Source: Halogeometricum pallidum JCM 14848 (GTDB lineage Archaea > Halobacteriota > Halobacteria > Halobacteriales > Haloferacaceae). Taken from it: a DNA stretch of 35,482 nt. The DNA lies in contig NZ_AOIV01000034.1 in NCBI RefSeq assembly GCF_000337095.1, forward strand, positions 1 to 35,482, in the 5' to 3' direction. The notes below the pieces were generated by a model. It saw only the letters and a program-made list of their open reading frames with translations, was not told the origin of the DNA and did not search any database. This document shows positions 14,925-23,070 of the stretch, one piece after another. The first letter of the stretch is position 1. Each line of letters opens with the position of its first letter. Made by a program: the position numbers and the translations under genes.

Positions 14925-16325
14925 GTGGGCGACGATACTGATCTCGACTTATCGTTCGCAATAGACTCAGCAACAGTCTCTCTGAGCCCTATCGGGGAAT
15001 ATCAGGTTCTCGATCTGGAAGGGCCGGTAGTCATCGTTGGAGATGCGTCTTACCGCGTTGTTCCGGTCGGTGAAAACTCAGACCTGTCAGAAGATGTCCG
15101 AGAACTTGGCGTCAACGAGATACGTGCTGCACTCAACGAGCTCGCTGACAACGACGACTTTCAGTCAATCGTAGACAATTGCCCGACGAATACGCCGCTC
15201 GTCTACGACGACATCGATTATTTGACTCGCCATCTCCCCACAAATTCGCTCCAGAAGTGCCAAGAGCTGAGTGAGAGCACCCTTTTCGATAAGGAATTAC
15301 TGCTCCAAGTTGCATACGTAGAACGCCAAAACTCTCTCGTCGGGCACTCAGATAACGTTCTTGAGTATTATCTCGAACAGCGTGCTGAAATCGCTGAAAA
15401 ACTCCGTTCCACCGACGAGATCGACAGCGAAGTTGAGCGGTCATTCTTTTCGTATCTACTCCTTGCCTCGGCACTCATCGAAGAGCTGACGACAGAAACG
15501 GTCCTCAACGAACTCTTTCGCGAGGAAGCGCGTCTCGACAGCATCACAGAGCACGTTCGGAGTATGGGGCACGCGAAGCGGTTAGAGAAACTCTGTGATA
15601 TCCAAATACTGACCGGGGGTGACCACGGGTTGCTTGTCGAGGTCAAAGAGCGCAGAAACAACCTCGTCCACGACGCGCAGAAACGGGCAGGCCTTGACGA
15701 ACTCGAATCGCATCGTGAAGTCGCACAAATTCTCGAGCAGACTGATCGATGTGCGTCCGTGCTACTGACGATCTCGGGAAAGAACATCGAGTCAGTCATC
15801 GCTAAGCGAGGGTGTGATCCCTATATCGAACACGCTCAATCTGAGGCTGTGGCCGACACCATCACCACATGGGAACAGGAGTCTCCAGAGCGCCTGTCGA
15901 GACTTCACGACTGTGAAAGAGCGGCCCTCGAAGAGATTCGCTGGAATACCGAAGAAAGTGACCCTGGGAACAACATCACGGAGGGATTCATGTTTGATGG
16001 ATTTGATGACGAGGAGCTGTATGAGTTACTGATGGAGTTCGTCGGTGATGCCTCAAACGCGTTCTTCGACCGGATTGATGCCGATGCGAACGAGAGCAAT
16101 CTCGATCGCTTCGATTTCGCATTAATGGTGCTGCTCTGTGCTGGTCACAGTTACGAGGATATTGCCCGCTGGTTGGATACCGACGAAAAGTACGTCCAGC
16201 GGAAGGAGAACGTCATAGCCTGGAGAGCTTCGAAGTTTGAGAAGAGGTTGGTAGAGGAGATCCCCCGCCCAGAGGGCCCAAAATGGCCATCTGACACGGA
16301 ATCAGATGATCAGGATGGTTGCTAG
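14925..16325 (+). CDS. HEPN-like protein with C-terminal HTH, candidate defence RNase
   Basis: A 466-residue protein of unknown family. The start is GTG at 14925; an in-frame TGA six bases upstream excludes a longer form. Residues about 165-290 are an all-helical region with ERRNNLVHDA (Arg244 to His249), an Rx4H motif with Asn after the Arg, as in HEPN ribonucleases. The N-terminal 100 residues are beta-rich and acidic. Residues about 395-445 (VLLCAGHSYEDIARWLDTDE) look like a sigma-like helix-turn-helix. The sequence is visibly less GC-rich than the arsenic and Orc genes. Position directly behind a CBASS operon suggests a second defence or toxin system. The RNase role is inferred from one motif. 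Confidence 0.75.
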   Translation: MGDDTDLDLSFAIDSATVSLSPIGEYQVLDLEGPVVIVGDASYRVVPVGENSDLSEDVRELGVNEIRAALNELADNDDFQSIVDNCPTNTPLVYDDIDYLTRHLPTNSLQKCQELSESTLFDKELLLQVAYVERQNSLVGHSDNVLEYYLEQRAEIAEKLRSTDEIDSEVERSFFSYLLLASALIEELTTETVLNELFREEARLDSITEHVRSMGHAKRLEKLCDIQILTGGDHGLLVEVKERRNNLVHDAQKRAGLDELESHREVAQILEQTDRCASVLLTISGKNIESVIAKRGCDPYIEHAQSEAVADTITTWEQESPERLSRLHDCERAALEEIRWNTEESDPGNNITEGFMFDGFDDEELYELLMEFVGDASNAFFDRIDADANESNLDRFDFALMVLLCAGHSYEDIARWLDTDEKYVQRKENVIAWRASKFEKRLVEEIPRPEGPKWPSDTESDDQDGC

Positions 16326-16376
16326 CCTGATAACAGATGGGTCATTGTCGCATAGTACGTGATTCTCTCTCAGCGG

Positions 16377-16496
16377 AAGGCACAATTGGACAAGACCGAG
16401 CGTGAGTAGCTCGAAGACCTCCTCAAAGCAGAAGGTATTATCTGGGATCGAGAGTACTCGCTCGTCGATTCAGCAGCTGCATCGACGATGCAGTGA
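16377..16496 (+). pseudogene. Third Orc1/Cdc6 tail remnant
   Basis: One frame reads KAQLDKTERE, a TAG stop, then LEDLLKAEGIIWDREYSLVD and a final stop. This is the last part of an Orc1/Cdc6-type winged helix (compare REYTAID at the end of the fragment at 14699). It is short and interrupted. With the pieces ending at 9687 and 14699 it is the third such tail within 7 kb. Confidence 0.6.
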
Positions 16497-16512
16497 CCGT
16501 GACCCTGCTCAG

Positions 16513-16803
16513 CTATCCCGAACTGAACCCCCCGAGGCCCGATTGCTCGTGGTCCAGTGGCTCTATGACCTGTGGATCGTCGTTGCCGGGGTTGTTGACT
16601 CGCGTCGAGATCTCGTAAGCGTCTATATCGTCCTTCGGATACGGCTGGCACAGGTCCTTGCAGGTGTCCGGATCTGTGGCGAGCCAGTCGGATTCCGCGT
16701 CCTGCGGGAAGACGACCGGCATCCGATCTGGATGGAGTTCATCAAGTCGTTCGGCTTTGTCGTGAGAGTCGAGTATGGGAGAACACTCAACGTCGAACCG
16801 ATT
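16513..16803 (-). pseudogene. SRAP/HMCES (YedK) C-terminal fragment
   Basis: The minus-strand reading HPDRMPVVFPQDAESDWLAT, then YEISTRVNNPGNDD and VIEPLDHEQSGLGGF, matches the C-terminal part of SRAP/HMCES proteins, which protect abasic sites in single-stranded DNA by crosslinking through an N-terminal cysteine. The N-terminal half, including that cysteine, is missing; the upstream frame is unrelated sequence antisense to the neighbouring RecA-like remnant. At about 95 residues against a usual 220-240, it cannot be functional. Confidence 0.7.
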
Positions 16804-17535
16804 GGCGGTGGACCAGCCAACTCGGGGCGCAGACCGCAATCGGTCCCTCGCTGACCAGGCCGATCCGGCTACGAACGAGATACTGTTGCCGTCACTCGGC
16901 GACGGCATCACCCTGCTCGACGTCGAGGGAGGTCGCGGCGTCCCAATCCTGCAGTCGCTCGTGTTCGGCCACCTCCTCCTGCACGATGGCCCCGCCTTCT
17001 GGGTCGACGCAAACGGCCACGCGACAACGACGACACTCGCTCAGATCGCGCTCAGTCAACGGTTGCTCAACCGAATTCACGTCGCACGCGGATTTACCGC
17101 CTACCAGCACTGCGGCTCCATCTGTGATCTCCCGTCAGCGGTGAACAAGTCGATCCAGACGTCCACCGCCGACGCCCGGGCGGCCAGTCGAGGGGCGCCA
17201 GGTCGTGACGAGAACACGTCGCCCCACACACCTGCCCTGATCGTTGCGCCGGCCGTCGACGCCCAGTACCGCATCGACGATACCCTCGGCGAAACTCACG
17301 CGAAAACCCTCCAGGCTCGAACCCTCGCCCGGTTGGCGACCTATGCCGAGGGGTACAACATCCCGGTGCTCGTTACTTGAAACGAACGAAACGAGCGAAA
17401 CGAAATCACCGAGCCGACCGCGACGGTCGCCGACCACCACCTCAAGTGCAAGCAGACCCGGATGGACCCACGGGTTGTCGGCGAGGACTTCGAGATGCTC
17501 GTCTATCCCGTCGACGACGGCGCGTACTACCAGAC
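16775..17535 (+). pseudogene. RecA-like protein, nonsense-mutated and truncated
   Basis: The frame carries LLDVEGGRGVPILQSLVFGH, then GPAFWVDANGHATTTTLAQI, PALIVAPAVDAQYR and ARLATYAEGYNIPVLVT, a RecA-like fold usually found beside PolB2 in haloarchaea. A TGA at 17378-17380 stops it. The frame then resumes through TATVADHHLKCKQTRMDPR to VDDGAYYQT at about 17533, where polymerase sequence begins. The bases just after the stop are a near-copy of the parA-upstream repeat (17390-17405). The first 30 residues are not convincing and the true start is unclear. Confidence 0.7.
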
Positions 17536-18926
17536 ATTGACGGCGTCCTCGACCTCGTCTCGCGGTCGCGCAAGCCGATTCAGGAGACAGCCTGGGCCTC
17601 GATTGGCAACGTTCTGACCACCATCCAGATTTGTGAAGCCCACAAGCGAGGGGTTCTGGTGCTGTGGCACTCCTGGCGCCACGAGAAATACAAATCGATA
17701 GAGGTGCTTCACGATGCCGACCGTGGTGATTCATCTTCGCGCCGGAGGTCGGACTCCACGAGGATGTCCACGAGCTCGATTTCTCCTCGTTGTATCCGAA
17801 CATTATCTGTACGCGGAACGTCTCGTCCAACGTGATTCGCTGTGGGTGCCATCGCGGCCGCGACGACGTCCTCGGCCTCGGCTACGCGATCTGTGACGAG
17901 CGGGGCTACCTCGTCGACGTCCTCCAGCCCATCATCGATGCGCGCGACGAGATCAAGGCTGCCATCCGTTGCGAACAAGAGCGCGACGATCCCAATAAGG
18001 AACGCCTCGACGAACTCGAAGGGTGGTCGGGTGTGCTGAAGTGGATCCTCGTCGCCTACCTCGGCTATCAAGGCTTTAACAACGCCAAGTACGGGCGAAT
18101 CGAGTGCCAGGAGGCGATCAACGCTTTCGCGCGCGAGATTCTATTGACGGCGAAGCAACGCCTCGAAGCCGGCGGCTGGCGTGTCGTTCACGGCATCGTC
18201 GATTCGATTAGGGTGATGCCGGATCCCGATGTCGACGAGCGGCAGCGCGAGGACCTGGAGGAGATCGCGACCGAGATCACCGAGGCGGTCGATATCCGTC
18301 TCGAGTATGAAGCTAACTATGACTGGGTGGCGTTCGTTCCGCGGCGAGAGAGCGACGCCGGTGCGCTGACGAAGTACTTCGGGAAGGTCGCTGGCGCGGA
18401 CGAGTTCAAAGTCCGTGGGATTGAAGCCCGCCAGCGGTCGGCGCCGCTGTTCATCGAGGACGTCCAACGGGAGTGCCTTGACCGCCTCGATGCGACACAG
18501 TCGCCGGAGGCGGTCCTCAGCTGTCTTGAACGAGCAATCTCGAACCCCTATGCCGGTGAGGTAGCGGCAGAGCGGCTTGTCGAACGGAATCGCGTCTCCA
18601 AACCACTCGATGGCTACACGCAGAACACACAGAACGTCGCAGCGTTGAAACGGGCTCGCGACCAGGATCTCGCCGTCCATCCCGGCCAGGATATCGAGTA
18701 TGTGGTCGTCGACGACGAAAAATCCTCGCGGGACCGCGTCGCCCTCACCCACGAGGCGGTCGAGACGTACGATCCGTCATACTATGAGACACAGCTCGTT
18801 CGCGCCGTCGAAAGCGTCCTTTCACCGCTTGGATGGGATAGGACCGACATCAGACGAGAACTCGCGGAGACGAGAGAACTGGATCTGATGGCGTTTGCAA
18901 CTGTCGGGAAAGATCGACATGAGTGA
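17536..18926 (+). pseudogene. Family B DNA polymerase (PolB2-like), N-terminus lost, frameshifted
   Basis: Polymerase sequence starts abruptly at DGVLDLVSRSRKPIQETAWA and shifts frame near 17728, just before motif A (ELDFSSLYPNIICTRN). Motif B is KWILVAYLGYQGFNNAKYGR and motif C is VVHGIVDSIRV, where replicative enzymes have DTDS. The thumb region runs to the stop at 18926. The 3'-5' exonuclease and N-terminal domains are absent, replaced by the RecA-like remnant. The 378-codon open frame from 17790 begins inside motif A and cannot be a working enzyme. The DNA quality of the remaining frame suggests recent decay. Confidence 0.85.
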
Positions 18927-18944
18927 GACATGACCCCACTCCCT

Positions 18945-18967
18945 CCCCCCGTCATCGATGTGTAAAA
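18945..18967 (-). repeat. Origin recognition box (ORB-like), minus orientation
   Basis: On the minus strand this reads TTTTACACATCGATGACG followed by six G. It is one of seven related boxes around the Orc1/Cdc6 gene. It faces the box at 19302 across an AT-rich stretch (TTTATATATCAAGG near 19099). Confidence 0.7.
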
Positions 18968-19301
18968 CCCAACGAAGGAGAGGGGGCTTGAAAGAGAAGA
19001 AACATCAAAATCGGCGAAAGAGCGAGAGGCACGGAGAAGAAAGCCTAAGACAACAATATCACGTTCCTCTTCGTGATCCTCTCTAGTCTGACAAAGCTTT
19101 ATATATCAAGGGATAAAACCAAACCCGTACTAGAATTAAACGGGAGTGTTAGGAGGAGTGCAGCTCCGACTAACCAAACGTTGATTCCATTTCTCGGTGC
19201 CTACTCTTACTCCCCATTTGAGTAGTATCCGCGGCTCTTACGCCGTGTATAGCGGATTGATATCGGACCTTGACTGGTCGCCTCCCTTCTCCTTCCGGCC
19301 G

Positions 19302-19329
19302 TTTACACTTCGATGACGGGGGGAGGGGG
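19302..19329 (+). repeat. Origin recognition box (ORB-like), plus orientation
   Basis: TTTACACTTCGATGACG followed by a long G run, the G-string end that is typical of haloarchaeal ORBs. It is inverted relative to 18945-18967; together they could flank a duplex-unwinding element. Confidence 0.7.
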
Positions 19330-19451
19330 ATCACGTCCTCCGTTGAGTGAGAGTCCCTGCTGATTCTCGTGTATCTCATTCGTCAGCTGAAGATGAGTCT
19401 GAGAAGCGGACCCTCGTGAGTTCCGGATGGCAGTCGTGCTCAGAAGTTCGA

Positions 19452-19480
19452 TTTACACATCGAAGACGGGGGGTGGGGGG
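19452..19480 (+). repeat. Origin recognition box (ORB-like), plus orientation
   Basis: TTTACACATCGAAGACG followed by a G run. It lies 35 bases beyond the 3' end of the orc gene. The gap 18927-19514 otherwise shows no gene. Confidence 0.7.
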
Positions 19481-19514
19481 ACTTGAAAACCGCCTTACGA
19501 GACTGGAGCCGCCA

Positions 19515-20975
19515 TCACTTGTCGTGGAACTCCCGCAGCTGGGAATTAGCGATACTCCGTAGGAGTTCTTCTTGTTCTGCAATCCCCTCTAATCGGGTGT
19601 CGTCGACTATCCGGCTCATCATTGCCGCGGGATCACCAGTAAACGTGAACTCCATGTACATCCCTCCGCCTCGTCCTCGACTCTTTCGGGACGCCGATAT
19701 CAGACCATATGTAGAGAGCTCTTTAACATACTTGACGTATGTTTCTCGAGTCATCTGATCGGCGTCAATCTTGTCGGTCACCCACTGATACACTTTGAAC
19801 CCGACTGGGCTTGGGACGGAACTAGTCGAGCGATTTGAGTAACAGGCAACAGAAGCGGTGGCGTACAGCGAGATCTTTTTTTGTGTCGTGAGTCCTTCGA
19901 CGAGTTTCAACGAGCGATCTTTGTCAATCTCTTCCTGGGACTCACGAACGTGATCCTCGCAGACTCCTTCATCTCCCCGTTCATCCGCGAGGTCGCCAGC
20001 ACCACGGAATAGGTCGATAGCCTTCCGAGCGTCACCGTGACTTTGAGCCGCGAACGCAGCCACAAGCGGTATCACGTCATCTTCGAGCGCATCTGGGCGG
20101 AATGCGTCACGGCGATTATCGAGAATTTCGCGCAGTTGCGTGGCATCGTAGTCAGGGAAGTAGACGTCACGAGGATTGAAGGAACTCTCAGCCCGGCCGT
20201 CGATGTCTTCCATGAACTTCGGGTCGTTTGTCAGGGCCGCGACCGACACCCGTCCTTCGATCTCGTTCGTATTACTCGCTCGCGACAGTTGGTACAGTAG
20301 TTTCGAGTAGGCAGGCTCATCGCTTGCTCGACGACCGACCAAGAGGTCGATCTCGTCAATGATGAAAATAACCGAATCGTAGTGCTCGTTGATGAGTTCG
20401 TACAGGCGCCGATACTTGCGCTTTGTCGAAACCCCCGTCTCAGGCACACCGATCTCCGCGCCGACGTCCTTCGCAACTGTCTGGACAAGTTCGTAGACTG
20501 CTTGATCGAGGGTATTGATCGGCTGGCAGTTGATATCAACAACGCCGAATCGTTCTCCCTTTGATTGACAGAGTTCGATGATCTGTTGGGTGACGGCGCC
20601 GATAATGAGCGATTTCCCTGTCCCAGCAGGACCGTACAATAGCATATTTGGAGGGCGGTTCCCCTGGAGTGTCGGTTTCAAGAATGAGACGACAGATTCG
20701 AGCTGCTTGTCGCGGCCGACGATTCGTTCCTCGTCGATGATCGTGTCCGGCTCAACGAGATCCCGATTGACGAAGACCGATGCTTCTCCCTCGTCATCAA
20801 GCATGTCCCGGATCGACCGCTGCGTACTATTTTCCGTAATATCCTCATCTTGCTCCGGAAATGCATCGCCGGCGGCATCTTCACGGGTAGTCTCGATCTC
20901 TCCACCATCTGCTGTAGAACGAGTTTCTTTATCGAGGGGAGATCGATCCGTTCCCTCCTGATCATTGCCGGCCAT
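19515..20975 (-). CDS. orc: Orc1/Cdc6 replication initiator
   Basis: A 486-residue AAA+ initiator that should bind the adjacent ORB repeats and load the MCM helicase. Walker A is YGPAGTGKSLIIGAV and Walker B is VIFIIDEIDLLV; sensor 1 is VAALTNDPKF and sensor 2 is AQSHGDARKAIDLFRGA. The C-terminal winged helix includes KVYQWVTDKI and YVKELSTYGLISASRKSRGR. The ATG at 20975 is chosen because a TATA-like box (minus-strand CTTTTTAA at 20998-21005) lies 23-30 bases upstream; an earlier in-frame ATG at 21017 lies upstream of that box. It is the only intact Orc1/Cdc6 in the window, against three remnants. Confidence 0.95.
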   Translation of the reverse strand: MAGNDQEGTDRSPLDKETRSTADGGEIETTREDAAGDAFPEQDEDITENSTQRSIRDMLDDEGEASVFVNRDLVEPDTIIDEERIVGRDKQLESVVSFLKPTLQGNRPPNMLLYGPAGTGKSLIIGAVTQQIIELCQSKGERFGVVDINCQPINTLDQAVYELVQTVAKDVGAEIGVPETGVSTKRKYRRLYELINEHYDSVIFIIDEIDLLVGRRASDEPAYSKLLYQLSRASNTNEIEGRVSVAALTNDPKFMEDIDGRAESSFNPRDVYFPDYDATQLREILDNRRDAFRPDALEDDVIPLVAAFAAQSHGDARKAIDLFRGAGDLADERGDEGVCEDHVRESQEEIDKDRSLKLVEGLTTQKKISLYATASVACYSNRSTSSVPSPVGFKVYQWVTDKIDADQMTRETYVKYVKELSTYGLISASRKSRGRGGGMYMEFTFTGDPAAMMSRIVDDTRLEGIAEQEELLRSIANSQLREFHDK

Positions 20976-21115
20976 ACGCTTCCTGTAAGCCGGAGCATTA
21001 AAAAGATTCACCTCCATCGATGTTTATCCAGCCGAGATGGCGGATCTACCTCCTGTATTCTCGGAATTATCCTTTTTCGACTCTGAACCGACAACGAAGT
21101 ATATCCGGCACCGGA

Positions 21116-21288
21116 CCCCCCGTCATCGAAGTGTAATCAGATTTTCCTCGCCCCGTAGTGAAACTGGCCGCGTACCCATCGACGGTCGTGTGGGTGCCCC
21201 CCGTCGTCGAAGTGTAAGCCGCGCGTCTGACGCCCCATAATCGATGTGTAAAATTCGCTTTGGACACACCCCGTCATCGAAGTGTAAA
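21116..21288 (-). other. Probable replication origin: four ORB-like boxes
   Basis: Four boxes in the same orientation lie upstream of the orc gene: 21116-21136, 21197-21217, 21233-21253 and 21269-21288. Three read TTACACTTCGA[TC]GACG with a G run on the minus strand; the third is degenerate (TTTTACACATCGATTATG). Spacing between starts is 81, 36 and 36 bases. An orc gene with clustered ORBs on its upstream side is the standard haloarchaeal origin arrangement. The remaining gap to 21730 holds insertion-sequence debris (21414-21540) and no gene. Confidence 0.75.
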
Positions 21289-21413
21289 TTGCCCTCTTTC
21301 GCCACCTTTGTAGGCGATTCTTCCGATCTTTATTTCGAACACGGGGAGTAATTACTGCCAGTCGTTTTCGCCCCTAACAGTGTCTCGATTACTCCTCAGA
21401 ATTGACTGATTCC

Positions 21414-21540
21414 GGCTCTGTTGAAACCCTTAAGTCATGAGAGAAATGGCATGCCGAATACAGAGCATGTGCTCATACGCGATTGCTATTCGTTTCACAC
21501 CTTTAGTTCTGAAACAGCCGTTCAGTAGAGACGTGCGTAG
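21414..21540. mobile_element. Insertion-sequence end remnant
   Basis: GGCTCTGTTGAAACCCT at 21414-21430 resembles IS6-family terminal repeats and differs by one base from 5967-5983. The other edge, 21511-21539, repeats 951-979. About 80 bases lie between, with no transposase, so this is a solo end or the product of an internal deletion. Confidence 0.45.
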
Positions 21541-21730
21541 TGAGCGGTTCACCGACGGAGCCGTCTCTGACGGCGGAGTCGGCCGTTTTTTGGTCCAGAT
21601 TTTTACGACGAATGGTCGCGCGAAGCGCGACCCGAGTCTGTAAAAAGGCGGGCTGCACTGATATTTCAGTAGCTTTGCGTAAGAGCGAGGCTGCACTATA
21701 CTATTCTCCACCAATACCATAGGAAAACTA

Positions 21731-22141
21731 CTACTCTTCAGGACGGGGTGCGTTCTCGTATTTGACCATCTTCTCGGGCTTATCCGAGATGGTCTCATAG
21801 ATCTGCTGGAGCGTCTCCTCAGCGGCGAGCAGATTGTGTTCCTCGAGGAATGTCCGTCCGTCCTCAGTGAGGCCGTAGAACTTCCACGGATAGCCCTGTC
21901 GACGCTGGTCGTCGTCGAGTGCGACTTCCTTGACGATACCCACGTCGATTAGCTTCTGGATGTGCTTGTAGACTGTGGCATCGCTGACGCTGGGGTTGAG
22001 CTCCTCGAGCTCGTACATCGAGGGTAGCTGCTTTGGGTGCTGGAGAATGTTATTGACGAGCGCGAACCGCGTCTGCTGGGTGACAAAGTGGACGAGCTCG
22101 CGGGTTTCCTTTCCACTAGCAGGACCTAAATCGGTACTCAT
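21731..22141 (-). CDS. Winged-helix transcriptional regulator
   Basis: A 136-residue regulator with a winged-helix DNA-binding domain: FALVNNILQHPKQLPSMYEL, then DATVYKHIQKLIDVGIVKEV as helix 3 and the following turn, and the wing GYPWKFYGLTEDGRTFL. A helical tail (AAEETLQQIYETISDKPEKM) probably dimerises. It resembles the PadR/MarR-like haloarchaeal regulators; no effector site is visible. It is divergent from the 182-aa gene, and the shared 129-base gap contains strong palindromes, so it probably represses itself and that neighbour. Confidence 0.8.
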   Translation of the reverse strand: MSTDLGPASGKETRELVHFVTQQTRFALVNNILQHPKQLPSMYELEELNPSVSDATVYKHIQKLIDVGIVKEVALDDDQRRQGYPWKFYGLTEDGRTFLEEHNLLAAEETLQQIYETISDKPEKMVKYENAPRPEE

Positions 22142-22166
22142 ACGCTACAGTTCATTCCCTGACGCC

Positions 22167-22233
22167 AAGTAGTTTACTCATAGGTAAATTACCTCAGAGT
22201 AAATAGGCTGGCATTTGACCGGGTAAACTACTT
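22167..22233. promoter_or_regulatory. Nested palindromic operator between divergent genes
   Basis: A near-perfect 31-base palindrome lies at 22173-22203 (TTTACTC, two mismatches, AGGTAA, A/T centre, TTACCT, two mismatches, GAGTAAA). A second inverted pair, AAGTAGTTTAC at 22167-22177 and GTAAACTACTT at 22223-22233, overlaps it. These are the likely binding sites of the adjacent wHTH regulator. Confidence 0.65.
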
Positions 22234-22270
22234 CATAAACTCTATTTCCTGTCCGAGAGAGGAGTTGTGT

Positions 22271-22819
22271 ATGACCGACGAGGAGTCGCCTGTTCCTGAA
22301 GAGGTCCTGATAAGTGCGAAGAAGCAGCTCGATAAGGAGGTGATTTCACTGGCAGACAACGAAGACATCCTCCAGGCACTGAGTGAGCTGACGCCGGTTT
22401 ACGAGAACGACCGGTCGTACTTCGTCCTCGGGAACTACGACCGAGAACCGATCCGACGGTTGAACCTCGTCGTGGATCGTCTCAACCGCCGAACTGACGC
22501 GTACGCTTTTCGGATGGTAGATATTCGAGGCGAGTGGGACAACAGCATTCAGAAGTTCTGCTTGATCGCCGATATCGTAACATACCTTGTTGGCGTCGCT
22601 GAGAAGGACCTGAGTGATTTCCTCGTCGAACAGGGACTACTCGTCGGTACGACTGAATATTTCTCGAAGAGTCACGTCCTCAAGCGGGAGTATGAGAATG
22701 AGGAGCACCCATTCGGCTGGATGCAGGATGGCGTCTTCGAGCTGTTTGACCGGGAAGAGAGATTGTATCGCTGGCAAACTGAAGAAGAGCTCGTTGACGT
22801 GGCTGGCGAGTTACCATGA
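22271..22819 (+). CDS. Hypothetical 182-aa protein, alpha/beta, duplicated family
   Basis: A 182-residue protein starting MTDEESPVPEEVLI; the ATG at 22271 is preferred over 22265. The middle reads like an alternating alpha/beta domain: SYFVLGNYDREPIRRLNLVV, then AFRMVDIRGEW, FCLIADIVTYLVGV and LVGTTEYFSKSHVL. The pattern vaguely recalls nucleoside deoxyribosyltransferase-like or TIR-like folds, but no catalytic motif is certain. A nonsense-mutated paralogue lies at 24062-24449. It is divergent from a wHTH regulator with a strong operator. In each copy a 100-aa companion gene, or its remnant, lies downstream, so the two probably work as a pair. Confidence 0.7.
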   Translation: MTDEESPVPEEVLISAKKQLDKEVISLADNEDILQALSELTPVYENDRSYFVLGNYDREPIRRLNLVVDRLNRRTDAYAFRMVDIRGEWDNSIQKFCLIADIVTYLVGVAEKDLSDFLVEQGLLVGTTEYFSKSHVLKREYENEEHPFGWMQDGVFELFDREERLYRWQTEEELVDVAGELP

Positions 22820-22904
22820 ATAACGCGATAACCGTCGTGTACGATTAGTTGTGGCCTCTGTCAACGAAATGGTCTCTTAATGGATTGAGCATAAGCAGCG
22901 CTCA

Positions 22905-22948
22905 ACTGACCGTACGACCCCGATTACGAGCCCAATGAGATTCTCACC
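22905..22948 (+). pseudogene. Remnant of the 100-aa companion gene
   Basis: The reading YDPDYEPNEIL matches YDPDYEPSEIL of the intact gene at 24495-24797, with DNA identity over about 35 bases. Everything else of that copy is gone. Its right edge fuses with the truncated AbiEii gene on the other strand. Confidence 0.65.
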
Positions 22949-23065
22949 GTAGTTGCTCGTGAAGATCCCCCAGAGCAGCCACGAATTGACGTAGTTCTTT
23001 TCGGCGTATCCCTGCCGGACGCCGAGTTTCCGGGCGAGGACGCGAAGTCGATTCTGGCTGATCAT
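22931..23065 (-). pseudogene. AbiEii toxin, truncated to its first ~44 residues
   Basis: Starting 5 bases after the AbiEi stop, the frame reads MISQNRLRVLARKLGVRQGY, then YVNSWLLWGIFTSNYGENLI. This is the N-terminus of an AbiEii-type nucleotidyltransferase toxin, which normally continues into the catalytic G-G-T-A-L-S segment. Homology stops there and the frame runs on into foreign sequence (GLVIGVVRSVERC). The catalytic domain is missing, so no toxin can be made. Confidence 0.8.
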
Positions 23066-23070
23066 CGCGG

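Noticed and set aside
17790-18926. A 378-codon polymerase frame as a functional DNA polymerase
   Set aside because: It starts within motif A, lacks the exonuclease and N-terminal domains, and the upstream part is in a different frame, so it is a remnant.
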